NCBI GenBank assembly: GCA_949316495.1
Contig: OX439002.1
Span: forward strand, 17,664,001 to 17,728,000
Reading direction: 5' to 3'
Length of the DNA: 64,000 nucleotides
Source: Amphiduros pacificus
Taxonomy: Eukaryota; Annelida; Polychaeta; Phyllodocida; Hesionidae
The translations under genes and the position numbers were made by a program. The notes beneath the pieces were generated by a model. It saw nothing but the letters and a program-made list of their open reading frames with translations, searched no databases and was not told the DNA's origin. Below are positions 1-12,434 of the stretch, in pieces. Each line of letters starts with the position of its first letter. Position 1 is the first letter of the stretch.

Positions 1-3000
1 CTCTCTGATGACTGACTACGATGAATTCACGCGACCAGCCGATGGCTGGAACAGCAGTGTACCAGTCAAATTTGGCATTAGTATAATACAGCTTGTGGAC
101 GTTGTAAGTACAAACTAAATTTGTCTCTTTGGAATGTCAGCACAACTTAGGCCTCCGGCCAAATCATAGTAAAAATGGTCCTCAATCTCCTGGGTAATCT
201 GAAAAGCATAATGACCTAAATGGCAGCCTTTAACAACCAACAAAAAAACGCCGACTGGGATACATAAACATTTTAAAATAAGATATGTACGAAACTTAAC
301 ACTGCCCACATAATATAAAACAATAGAGGAAAATAGTGGTTTGGCTTTCTTTTTTTATCATATCTATCATACTATTCTTTATTTCAAATATTTTATTTCA
401 ATAACTTTAATATTACATGTTAGTGTATATTGTTCATGTACTTTTCACATCAATATATTCCCTTGCATTGTGAACATATGTGGTGTCATGCTGGAAAAGA
501 AGAAATATGTAATTAGCATTTACCTTAGTGACCACAATGTGTACCGGGAATGACATCCATGAGATAGCGATAGATTCCTTACGGTATTAATTTTTATTGG
601 CCATCAAGTTTTTTTGTTCAGGGAAACGTATCTAGGAAACTATGTTTTTTATGCTGTAGAAATATTTTGTATCAAAGAAATTTGAGTTCAGAACTGTTTT
701 TGTAATGTTTTGAAAAGGTTTTTAATGTTCAGAAAGGCGTTTTAAGTTTATCAGATATCGCTTTGTGTTTTGGGAAAGGCTGTTATTTTATTGGAAAGTG
801 TTTCTTCTTTTTTAAACATTCTGTATTTTGGATGATTTTTGCCACACGTTGGCGACTGTACAATAGAAACCAACATCAAGTTGAGAAATCACGATTAAAA
901 TCTAACTTCTCTTGATACCTTTTATTATATCACATGATATGGAATAGTAATTCAAAGACTTATATAATTATTTAATTTCAGGATGAAGGCAAGGGATCCG
1001 TATCTCTGAACATTTGGCATAAACTCGTAAGTAATAAATTCACGCGAGATGTCCGCAGTCAATATATCTAATCCTCACTACAAAATATTAAACACATCTT
1101 ACTTCAAACACCGTTTGTGGAAATATCGCTAGAATGATAGCAAAAAATAAAAGAAATAGCATGCATGCACGCGTGGAATTAATTGCATACCCATGGTATA
1201 ACATTTCAATCTTCCTCATATACTGTATCGTGCTTTTGTAGATGTGGAAGGACCTACAGTTGACCTGGGATCCTGCAGATTATAATGGAATCACGCATAT
1301 ATTCCTCCCTGCCGCCAAGCTGTGGAGGCCCGATATTACGCTATTTAATAGGTCAGCATTATTTTCCATAAAACATGTGAAACATACCATTTAAAGCAAT
1401 CATGATTTGAGGTTTTCAAGCACCTTTTCCTTCCATAATATAAATGTTAATACCCCAAACTTTGCGATCAAATGTTATTACCCAAATTTCCCTTATATGA
1501 ATTTCTGTGCCATTTAAAAGTAGATGACTCTTTGGCTAATATCTAAATCATCCATTGGACACATGAAAGCATACCCCAAACTTCTGTAAAATTGTCTGTG
1601 ATCTCTGTGATTTCATGAATGCTTTAAAGGCGGGGTGGTTCGACCAATCACGACGGAAAACAAAAATAAAAAATATATAAAATAGGTGCACAATGTATTA
1701 AAATGAAATGTCGAAGTTGCTAAAACTACGAGGATGAAATAAACAGAAGAATGTTATTAAGTCAAGAGCATGTCATGTTTTAAAAATATTGAACTATGTT
1801 AATTGGCTCCTTTGTGCATAATGAGCTAGTTCTCATGAGAGATCTGCTATATTGCTCTCAGGTTGAACTAAGGAAAATCCCTGCAAACACTTTCATATCC
1901 GTGCAATTGGACTAGCATGAAGTTGCTTTTGAATTCATATTTGACGTTTTTAGTAAAGTAATCTGTATTAATATCATTCTTCCTTAATCTAAATCTATCA
2001 ATTTATAATTCAAACAAAGATCTGGAATTAATACTCCAAAGTGATGATTATATTTTGCGATATGGGAATAGACGTAATTGGATTTACAATAATGTTATAA
2101 ATATGCAATCAAAATCACTATCAAATGTATTTTGTGAGGCTAATATAAATACCTTGACAATTTCGGACAGTGCAACCCACACAACAGATGGGATCTCCAC
2201 AGATAAAATGGCCGTGGTATACCCTACAGGAGATGTACTATGGATCCCACAAGTTCACGAGAAAGTCAGCTGTGAATTTAAACTAAGACATTTCCCATTT
2301 GACAAGCAGGATTGTTCTCTGAAATACGGTTCCTGGGTCTATGACGCAAGCAAGGTTAGTATGATTCAATTATATCAAAATAGAAAGAGCACCTTACCAG
2401 CAATATTTAATTCTTCTTTTCAGAATATACTAGTTGTTGTATGATGAAGTTAGTCAAATAACATATCTTGTAATTGAAATATAATACATTTATAAATCAT
2501 ACCCTTTTACAGTACTATAACACAGTATCAACTCCAAGATGTTTAGAGAAATAAATATATCTAATATATTTTTGCTGTTATAGAAAATGAAATATTTATG
2601 AATATGCAATTTTCCAGTTGGACTTACAATTCTTTGAGGGAGCTCTCGGTGACACGTCCAACTATCAAGAGCACGATGAATGGGAACTGACCCAGAAGCT
2701 TGGGAAAAGAACTGATAAGAAGTATGACTGTTGTGTAGAGAAATACACCGACGTCACCTTTCATTTCACATTGAAACGGCATTCTCAGTACTACATGTGT
2801 CTGTTTATTTCACCGGCCATTTTGATATCCTTCCTTGTGCCTTTTCTCTTTGTGCTGGACCACAAAAACAAATTTCCTCTTGGTAAGTTTCTTTATTAAA
2901 ATAATAATATCTGTCAAAATAGTCTGTTTTAGATTTTTACTTACGCCTTTTCTGTTTCATCTGAAGTATGCAGGTATCTCTGATAAATGTTTTTTTATAT

Positions 3001-5400
3001 AATTATTTAAGTTCTATATAATATATGAACAATTAAAATGAAACTGTCTTAAAATGGTGAGCAAAAAAAAGATATGGCCGAATATTTTAAAGTATCATCT
3101 TGCATGAAGACAGTTGTCTGTACGCAGATCAATTCTTAATATAGCTTCCCTCAAGAATACTATCACACATCTCTACTAGCATTCGTAAAATTTTTATATT
3201 AATACAGGTAAGAATACCGAAAAGGTTCATGATAATATTTCCTTTATGAGGAAATGTCGTATGCTCATTTTGATACTTATCTATTGCAGCTATAGAATAC
3301 ACCACTCATGCAATGAGAAATTGCTTATTTTATGACATATGTTCCCTATCAATTTTTTAATTACAATTCAAAGAGAATTACATTTTCACAATCACGGCTT
3401 ATTGCAATAAAACATACAACTTATCAGTATACAAGTATACAATTTGGCTGAATATTATATGGAGGACCATGAGTTGAGTAATATGGTTACTATAGTGAAG
3501 CGTGCGTTCCTACTTTCCAGGTGCCGGTATGATAGTAAGCTTATCGATCCTCCTAGAAATGATGGATGAGAAGATTCCTTCATCTAATGACGTGCCAATA
3601 TTAGGTAAATTGCATCCAAAGACTTTTTTTAATGTCAAATATTGAAAGATTTATTCACAACTCATCAAATAACTGCAGATGTGTAGTTCACAATAAACTC
3701 ACCAGAGGGCAACTAGATCGAAATTATAATATTTCAAGTTTACAAACGGGACAAATTATCACATGAATGCATCGAACACACATAGAGCAACTTTCCACCG
3801 TTTTTTAATTTGATTACATTTTTGGTATTTAACTTTATTTCACTTTTGCCTGATACACAATATTCCCATCTACAGCGGCTTTATTGTCATCAGCATTAGC
3901 ACATATACCTGAAACACCCCTGAAAATCGTCACATCCCCTCATACACACTTACACACACAGATTCAGAGAAACAATAATTTCAAGCATGAAGCACCCATT
4001 GAACAGCAGCAACAGAAACTACACACACATATGGTACACCTCATAAAGCTAAATCACAGAGGAAATCTAGTCAAAATCACACCAGCAGTGTAGGATAACA
4101 ATGACTAGATGATTGCACAACAAATCGATATGGAAAATGTGCCCAATTACAATAGGTGCCAAGGTTAATAAAAACTTATATGACAGAATGGAAAATTGAC
4201 ATTGCATCACACAATTTTGGCACAATCTTAGCTTTTCAGATTGCCTGTGTTAATAAGCAAGCTGTATCACGGCCCGTGGCCCAATGTTTGCCCCACAAAC
4301 ATCAATATTGAAGAAGGACCCCCTTTATTGACAATAGATACAGTAAAACTTGTCCAAAAAACTCATTGTTACTATAATTGAAGCTATACCTGTTTGTGTT
4401 CTATTACAACTTGTTACTATAATTGGAGCTACACATGTATGTGTTATATCATTACAGCTCAGTATAACCAAACATGGACCTTTATGTGTTATATTATAAC
4501 TTGTAACTATACATATATGTGTTATATTATTGCAGCTCAGATAATGTATGTGTTATATGTACGTGTTATATTATTATAGCTTAGTAAAATTAAACATATG
4601 CCTGTATGTGATATATTATTACAGCTAAGTAAAATTAGATATATGCCTGTATGTGTTATATTATTACAGCTTGGTAAAAATTAATATATGCCTGTATGAG
4701 TTATGTTATTACAGCTCAGTAAAATTAGATATATGCCTGTATGTGTTATATTATTACAGCCCAGTATATGGTTGGGCTGTTCGGACTGGTCACTCTCGCT
4801 TTCATTCTGTGCACCATCACCTCCAACATCGCAACTAGGGCCGAGTATCAACACACAGCGCCCGCTCTCCTCAGGAATGTCAGTATTTCTAAACATACAT
4901 TATGCCTATGATAACAAGAATAGAATAAATTGAATAACATGAATACTTTCTGTGTAACATGAATATTTTCTGAATAACATGAATGCTTTCTGAATAAAAT
5001 TTTGCTTAATAATATTTAATCTTATAATGCTATTTTCATAAAAAAATATGTATGAATAAAGGAAAAGTATGTTGAATATAATGTAGTTAAACCTAATAAG
5101 AATATATCTTATCACCAGATATTTGTTGGCTGTCTTGGCCGGTTGGTTTGTGTGCGTCCAACAGACTACGCCATCTTGGAGCCGCCGCCTACCGTCACCA
5201 TGCAGGCTCTGGAGAAGATGGACGGGGGAGATGAGCCTAGCTTCATGGACCAGGACCGTGCCCAGATCGTGCCCCCGCCCCGACGCAACACTGCCGGGAG
5301 GCTGCAGTGGAAGCTCATCGCCATCGTCCTAGACAGGATCTTCTTCGTCATCTTCTCTGCGGCAGTCTTGCTATTTACTATTACTGTTGTATCACATTAG
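1..5400 (+). CDS. Nicotinic acetylcholine receptor alpha-type subunit, 3' eight exons (5' end outside window)
   Basis: A Cys-loop ligand-gated cation channel subunit of the plasma membrane, probably acetylcholine-gated. Exons read as 2-103, 982-1026, 1242-1351, 2171-2354, 2618-2882, 3521-3604, 4760-4878 and 5119-5400; all joins are phase-compatible and flanked by GT/AG. Seen in order: the N-terminal piece TDYDEFTRPADGW, loop A (WRPDITLFNSA), the Cys loop (CEFKLRHFPFDKQDC), loop B (GSWVYD), loop C with the vicinal pair (KKYDCCVEKY, the alpha-subunit signature), M1, M2, M3, a short cytoplasmic loop of roughly 85 residues, and M4 ending TVVSH-stop. The M2 segment is unusual (see findings). The signal peptide and first exons lie upstream of the window. 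Intron 6 (3605-4759) contains a tandem array reaching the exon 7 acceptor. A candidate poly(A) signal AATAAA is at 5510-5515. The other introns show no further gene. Family call is strong; the exact subunit class is not resolved. Confidence 0.93.
4195..4243 (-). repeat. Short fragment of the dispersed 0.78-kb element family, inside nAChR intron 6
   Basis: Read on the minus strand this stretch closely matches the beginning of the element at 20016-20799 (AATCTGAAAAGCTAAG followed by the GTGCCAAAATTGTGTGAT block). Only about 50 bp remain, so it is a relic. Confidence 0.6.
4395..4759 (+). repeat. 45-bp tandem array carrying repeated splice-acceptor-like sequence
   Basis: Degenerate copies of a 45-bp unit (TGTTATATTATTACAG, then CTCAGTAAAATTAGATATA and a TGCCTGTA tail) run up to the nAChR exon 7 boundary. 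The AG dinucleotides at 4624, 4669, 4714 and 4759 are spaced exactly 45 bp; the last is the inferred real 3' splice site. Older, more degraded units extend upstream to about 4395. Confidence 0.85.
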
Positions 5401-7644
5401 ATTCACGTGTGATAGAACTAGGAGTGCATTAAAAAAAATCCCTTGGTCATTTACAAAATATTTTGTCTAATATATATATAATGACAAATTAAGAATTTAA
5501 GACTTCAATAATAAATAATAATTTTACATACATATGATACATATTTGCTCTGTGTTTGGATAAAATGCTGTTTTATATATCATGTAAACAGTTAAGAAGA
5601 TCACATATGGATTATTTTACCCATTTTATTCATTTCCTCATGAATTAATCACGAAGTGTAATAATTATATTTTTATATAAAAAAGATTTATATACTAGAA
5701 GTTTATCCAGGGGTTTCCAGGTTTGTCAAGAGAACAACTTGTGTCTAAGTCTATATTTAACTTAGATTCCTTCCTCAAGACATAAACAGGTTCATAAAGG
5801 ATGGTAACAAAGTCTTTGCCGGTTTTACAAATCATTGATATTATCATAAATAAAATGTTTGTTCTTTCACCGGAGGAAAGTTATTTTACTTTTTGTGAAA
5901 TTTAATATATAAACTATCATAAATTCAAATGAATGATAAAACCATTGCACTAACACCTTAGACTCAATGGTCTTAAATAGTATTATGAGTACTTGATAAG
6001 ATGTGAACGTAATTGTTTCCTTTTTATTGCTTATAGATTTTTAATTGGTATGTTTTACATTGACATTTAGTTGTTGTTTTTGTGTCCATCTGGTTGAGGT
6101 TAAGATAGGGAGCTCATTGCTATTTTATAAACTTAAGTTTGTGTGCATTGATTGTTATCTTTATAATATTTGCCTTACTTATTGCCTTTAACATTCTTTT
6201 ATGAAAAAAATGTTTTCTCAATGTTTCTAAGAATAATAACATCCATCATATACCATTATTTCAAATGATTGTATTGTTCCCGTCATAACAGTAATGAAAT
6301 AATGAATTGAAATGTCATAAAATGATAGTGAGCGCCATCTATTGATGTAATCTTGACTGTTGTGCTCCTTAACTACTAGTATCTCCAGATGGCCTCTGCA
6401 TGATCATAATTGTTGATAAATATTACCATCGATTACCTATGTTTTATACAAAGGGTTCCTACTATATTTTTGAATCAGAGCTAACCGTTATATAACATGT
6501 TCCATAACAACATAAACCAAGTATTCAAACACAATAGCTTTGTAGATTAGTAGAATAGCTTTGCGTATAAATTGTTAAGTTTTGCCAATTATTTTTCATT
6601 TCAGTTCATTTGGTATAGATAGTATGTTCAAGCACATAATTAGTTCAATGATTTTGTTTAGCTATCAAAAAAAATATATATCAGAATTTATTTTCACCAA
6701 ATTATAGATAGCTGTGTGTGACTGTCACGTGGGTATGACTCATGGGAGACTGAGATGTGTCTCGTATTGTCTGTAGTGCAAATTATAACACGCCTATATA
6801 TATATATGTATAGCTTAAATAAAGGGTTTTTATTTTCAATTGGGAAGTTAAATAATGATCTGAAAGAAGTGTTCTGCAATACACACTTTCTTAAATTATT
6901 TCTTTGCAATTTGATATCATACACTTTTAAAACATAGTAATGAAGGGTTGGCGTATTTCAACTCCAAATATGTTTTTTTGGAGATGTGGAATTTGACCAA
7001 ACATAATCAAGTCAAAACGTACAATTTTTGTTTTGAATAAAACATTACGTAAATCTAATTACTGCATTGTTCTTCCTTTCATTTTCATGTCTTTTAACTT
7101 TCTAAATTAACTACTGAAGAGGAAGGCCCTAAAATAGCCCAGCAACCTTTTTCCCATAAAACCCCCAACTGGTGACAACATACATCTAAGCGAGAAAAGA
7201 GGAATTAAGTCTTTTTCCAGTTTAACCATATATTCACTTAATGTGAACAATCAGAGTTTTATTGCGAATAATCAATATGGTGTTTTTGGTATTATGAACT
7301 CTTGAACGATAATTTAGCCTACATCTAATGCCTGATTAAAGACTTATATTATGATAAAAAAAAAACCTCTATCCCCACCCATCATGACAATTATGAGACA
7401 CAACTATTAACTTATTTGCCTGGCATTACAGCATTTCGGCCAGGTCTAGGAGGATGGGCATTTCCGAAGAGCCCACCTACACAGATTAAAAAAACCTTAT
7501 ACCATGAAGCATAAAGATTTAATGATATTTCCATGAATGATTCATCTGACGTTATATTTGACTACCTAAATATGAATTGCATATTATCTGGCGTATTGTG
7601 CAGTTCAACAGTTAAAATATCATCATTGATCAATGTCATGTGTG

Positions 7645-7745
<101 letters not shown>

Positions 7746-8567
7746 CTGAATATAACATATCTATCCTATGGAATGTGTACCAAATGACTTGTGAAGGTGT
7801 AAAGAAAGTGTATAATGATAACATCAATTTGAGAAGTACATATTGTACCTCTACTATTTAAAATTACGGTATAATCTGAGACGATTAATTATATTTAATG
7901 CAAAGTATATTTGCATTTACGTACATCGATGACAAACATATATTTATCTCATACTTGGTGCCTCAAGAGAGTGTTCTGCACCTATGAGATATTTTTTGCA
8001 GATCACCCCTCTGCCGAACTACTTTCCTTTTATCTTTTTTAAAGATTCTTTTCATATTTGCATACTTTTGAAATGAATAAAATGCTTAATTAGATATGTT
8101 TGTGCACAAATGTTATAATATTTGTCAATTATAAAATAAATGTAATCATGTCTTAGGCCAGTTCTTCAACAAATCATGTGTTGATTTTTCTGAAATGAAC
8201 ATGATGACTGTCCAGGTTTGTTTTGACCTGGAGCAGACGACATTTCAGATTTGGGTCATGGGGACCTTGAAACACAGACAGGTGGGACCCCTGTCGACAG
8301 AGACTGCAACCTTTTGTGGGAATCTCGAAACTGATGATTGTTCATGCAGTTGAAACAGAATTACACCCATTTCATATAGTGCTTTATAGGTGGCCTAGTT
8401 CACTGCATGTAGTAATATAAAATTGATTACATTATGTAAATGAGCTGAGAACTTAAATGAGCCACACACAACATAGTTCTGTACTTATTATCATGTTTTC
8501 ACTGCTTTACTTTGAGGATAAAGTTGATTGCAAACCCCATCTATCTGCAGTGGATAAGTATGAGATC

Positions 8568-8728
8568 AAGGCAAGAACATGAATTCGTGCAGTGTTCAGG
8601 GAGACAGATCTGTCTCGTTGGTTCTGGTGGAAGGATCTCACTCGTCCTTCGGACTCTTGAGATCCTTCCACCAGAACCAACTTGAGAGATCTGTCTCCCT
8701 GAAGACTGCACTCACATGTTCTTGCCTT
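8568..8728. repeat. Foldback (hairpin) element, about 160 bp
   Basis: Near-perfect inverted arms of about 72 bp (8568-8640 and 8657-8728) surround a 16-bp loop. The outer ends are AAGGCAAGAACATG and its complement; the inner arm reads GTTCTGGTGGAAGGATCTCA. There is no coding capacity. It resembles a MITE or snap-back repeat; no convincing target duplication was seen. Confidence 0.8.
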
Positions 8729-9737
8729 AATATAATTGATTTATATAAACATATATGATCTAAATAACCATGGGGCTTATATTTTCAATGATCGATGTAA
8801 CCAATGTCTGCCTCGGGCCCAGCCCTATTGTTTATGATATTTTGATAAAGCTTGCCTTATGTGACTGGAATGGAGTTACATCAGAAGAGGAAGCATGCCA
8901 CTCACTGCACCACTTCGCACTGTGAGCTTGATGGGGTTTAATATACACCATGCCCTTTGCAATGAATAGTTTATGTCAATATCAAAAATTTTAATTGCTC
9001 AATTTACCAAGCTTATTCTAGTTCAGCGCTTTCAGACCATTCTGAGTCATGTAAACCTCAAAGTTGTATGACAAAAGGCTTAATACAAGCGCGCTCCGGC
9101 GAGCCCAGTCTAGCACGGGAAGGTCACACATTGTATATTTGCGCAAATAACATATTGATATCCCTGACTCAATCTATACAAATTGGCATGATACCAAGTA
9201 TGCCAACCTGGCCAGCAGTGGCCGGAATATTTGCTTTGATCACGGTGGGTGAAAATTAAAAGATTATCGACATAGATAAAGGCGTAATAAGATGTTAGTA
9301 TGACTGGATCACATGGTAGCATGCCTATGTTGAAAGGTGCAGGGATCTGGAACCACCTCGATGTCCTGGCAACAAACCGCATATCAAATATACACAGGAA
9401 AGCATCAAATCATCACCGTAGATAATGTAGGTAGAGAATGGTCTGTATTGTGACATTATATTTATATTTCTGTGATGTGAATAATGTAATATGCCCAAGT
9501 GTAAGTAGCATTCACAAAGCGGAAGTACATATTAGCACGTCACATACCCAAAGCTTGGATACAAGTCGGAAACAAGAAGGATGAAACTGTTGTTCTACAC
9601 TAGCTCTAATTAATGAAATTCATTAAAACCTCTGGGTGCCTGACAACCCGATTATTTGCCTGATAACTTCATTAAGTGCATTTCCTGACAGCTATTCTTG
9701 GTTATACAATAGAAGATTCCTATTTTCAGAGTGGACG

Positions 9738-12434
9738 ATGGCACGGGAGATGACAGAGGTAAATCTCAATGCTATAGCTGGCAAGCACTTGCTCTTCCTA
9801 AAGCAGGTCAACAGTTATCCACAACTGTATGAAGGACCTTGTGTATACAGAGCCATACGGAGATACTGGGAACAATGGATGCCACTCAAAGCTAAATACA
9901 ACCTACATGATATATCACCATTTATTGATGTCCTCTGGGTGTGGAAAGTTCACATGCAAAATCCACAAACATACCGAAAAGCATGCATACGGGCATTTGG
10001 GAGTGTAATAGACTATACTGGTGAAGACACCGAGGATGACATATCTCAGCATATTAAGCTTGGAAGAGAACTCTGGCAGAATGAATATCCCCATGTCCCA
10101 TTTGAAGTCAACCTTGAACAAGGACCGGATGAGTGTAACAAACCGAACGATAAAGAGTTAAGGACTATGTATGATTTTCTCGAGGATCTAATAGAGCAAC
10201 AAAGATCATTTTATTATCAAATTTCACATTTTTCTATTTCACACGTGGAAAAAGCTGTGAATAGGTACCACCAATATCTTCAATTCATTCGTTCCAACAA
10301 ATCTACTCAGATATTTCCCCCAAATGATATAGACCTTATGTGGAGAGCACACATGACCTATCCCGAGGCATATGCTAGAGACATACAGAACATAATCTCC
10401 AGATTTCTTGATCATCCAGGTGTACAGTACCATCCGGTGGCGTCTCAATCCTATAAACAGACGATGACAGATCCAAATATATCGCTGGAGTGGTGTAAAC
10501 TATTTGGGGAAGGTTTCTTAAATAATTTCAAATACAGGGGGACTCCACCAAGAAGCATTCACCCGATTGACACCAAGAGTCTGGATATGATGATGGGTCC
10601 TTTGGTTTTGGAGACCGGGAAGTTTAACAGATGTTTTATGGACTCTACTCACGATCATTATGAAGGTGGCATGGTGTATGAATTCTCAAGAGCTCCACTA
10701 TCATGCGTCGCAGCAACTCATAAGTAAGTCTATATACACATGCGCGTGGATGAAACAACTCAAAACCCGGATAATAAAAAGTAATTAAATGGTATACTAT
10801 ATTATTCCGGAAACCCCGTGCCTCTTCATGTTGAAAAATACTCTACTTCTAATCAAATTATAATATTGTTGCGTCACACACCACGTTATAAGGAGTGTCT
10901 TACCCCAAGAGGGAAGTGATTTACTATATATCAACTATTATGAATGTTTTTATGTATTTATATTTTCATGTTTTTAAAGCGAAACGTGTTTTTTCACACA
11001 AGTTCAATCACATAAGCTTTATTAGATGGTTATATATATATATATCGTTCATGTGTATTACAGATTGTTGGACGGGAGAGGATTTTGTTGGTTTAAGGTT
11101 AGAATATGCCACACTGTCTTCCCCATCCACGGTGCTCTGCCCTCCATCTTTGTCACAGATTCAGCTGGAAATCAAGTATCTCAAGCCTGTCTTGCATATA
11201 ACAGTTCACCACTGGTTGAAATGGTAAGAAAGCCCTAACTCCCTTGTATAAAAAAAACGTACAAATCGTAATCAATACAAGTAGCTTCAAGTCCACCAGT
11301 TAAGCTTTTGAATTGATTTAGTCATTACAAGTATCAACGTTGAAGTATCAAACGAATACTCCAAGATCAAACTGACAAGATCTATCTCTCAAGTATCTTA
11401 GGGTTGATGGGTGTTGTTCATACTACCAAAATCTGCCCCCCTACAAATAGTCTTTTGATTTGTACAGGCCAATACTCTTTTAGGTAGCAGTGTTAAACTA
11501 AGCTTAAACAAGTGGGCTATTTTATTTTCACAGACAAATTATGTATTGTACATGTATCATTTAAGTGGTGACTTGTTGCAGGCCTCTGGTAATATTCTTA
11601 CCCCAGAAATACTAATAAGGGACATATATGGGGACTGGGCCAAGGTCAAGGTACAACCTTGTTCTATGCAACCTGTAACAGGTAAGGACGTTTATTTCAT
11701 TCACTATATATTATTACGATGCATACATTTGAAATTTCGAAATTCGTGTTACTATGGATTTATCCCGTCTTTCATAAACAGTGATATATGATTGCATTCA
11801 AGCTATCCAATATCAAAAAAAAAAAAATAGAAAATGTTAAATTGATGACAATGTTTTATAATGATCTATAATTTTTGCGATAATTGTAGGTGGAGTTTTT
11901 CTTTGGTTTGATGTGGACAATTGTAGGAACTCTGCTTTCAATGCTACAGTGAATGCCCTGGTGGATGATAGCATACAGACAGGCCTGCAAAACAGTGGAC
12001 TTCTCCTAGATCTTAACAATCTTAGTTTCACACTGTCACCTGACCTGTATGACATAGCAGGCAATGCGATAGCATTGGCATTTGCACAGATCCTCCTCAG
12101 AAGTGTGCACTCTGCTAGAAAATCCAGATGGAGCTCTGGTGGTTCGGAAAATGGCTTTAATGGAGGTCGCTTTAGTTCAAGGTCGCATTCAAAGAGGTTG
12201 AGGCCTTTCTGGGGAAATACCATCGGTCTAACGGCTCGTCGGGACGTGATGAGTTACGCCCTACCGCTGCTGGATCTGACCCCTTCCCCACTCCTGGACC
12301 CAGAGGACCCGGATGAAGAGTGCTGCTATGAATGCAGGAACTGGTGGAACTTCTGCCACAAAAGCTGCTGTCTGAAGAGATGCCTGTTTTGGAAAAGTTC
12401 AGAAACAGATGATTGGTCAATAAATCAGGCATGA
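9738..12434 (+). CDS. DUF1399 / glycine-rich-domain-containing-protein-like, 612 aa in four exons
   Basis: Exons read as 9738-10723, 11064-11223, 11534-11681 and 11890-12434, with phases 2, 0 and 1 at the joins and good GTAAGT/GTAAGA/GTAAGG donors; they give 612 codons plus TGA. Two copies of the DUF1399 hallmark are visible: IDVLWVWKVHMQNPQTYRK near residues 63-81 and IDLMWRAHMTYPEAYARD near residues 198-215. Proteins with this domain are known in plants (GRDP1/2), fungi and animals; their biochemical role is poorly known, so I give no function. The C-terminal tail (about residues 574-600) has seven cysteines in CC-x2-C...C...CC-x3-C spacing, which could bind metal or be lipidated (inference). 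The start is the ATG just after an AG acceptor at 9728-9729, so a 5' untranslated exon upstream is likely. A candidate poly(A) signal is at 13076-13081. Confidence 0.88.

Noticed and set aside
2019-2170. In-frame open sequence just upstream of nAChR exon 4
   Set aside because: It runs open into the exon but has no homology to the receptor. A good AG at 2169-2170 gives a join reading LFNSA, which is the conserved family sequence, so the upstream part is intron.
3521-3604. Apparent 7-residue deletion in the nAChR M2 helix
   Set aside because: It comes from anchoring the alignment on ILLEM. Aligning on the preceding PLG gives a gapless M2, so it is divergent, not truncated.
11338-11372. ACTCCAAGATCAAAC shared with the right flank of the element at 17112
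   Set aside because: A 15-bp match with no terminal repeat partner or flanking duplication; expected by chance in AT-rich DNA of this size.
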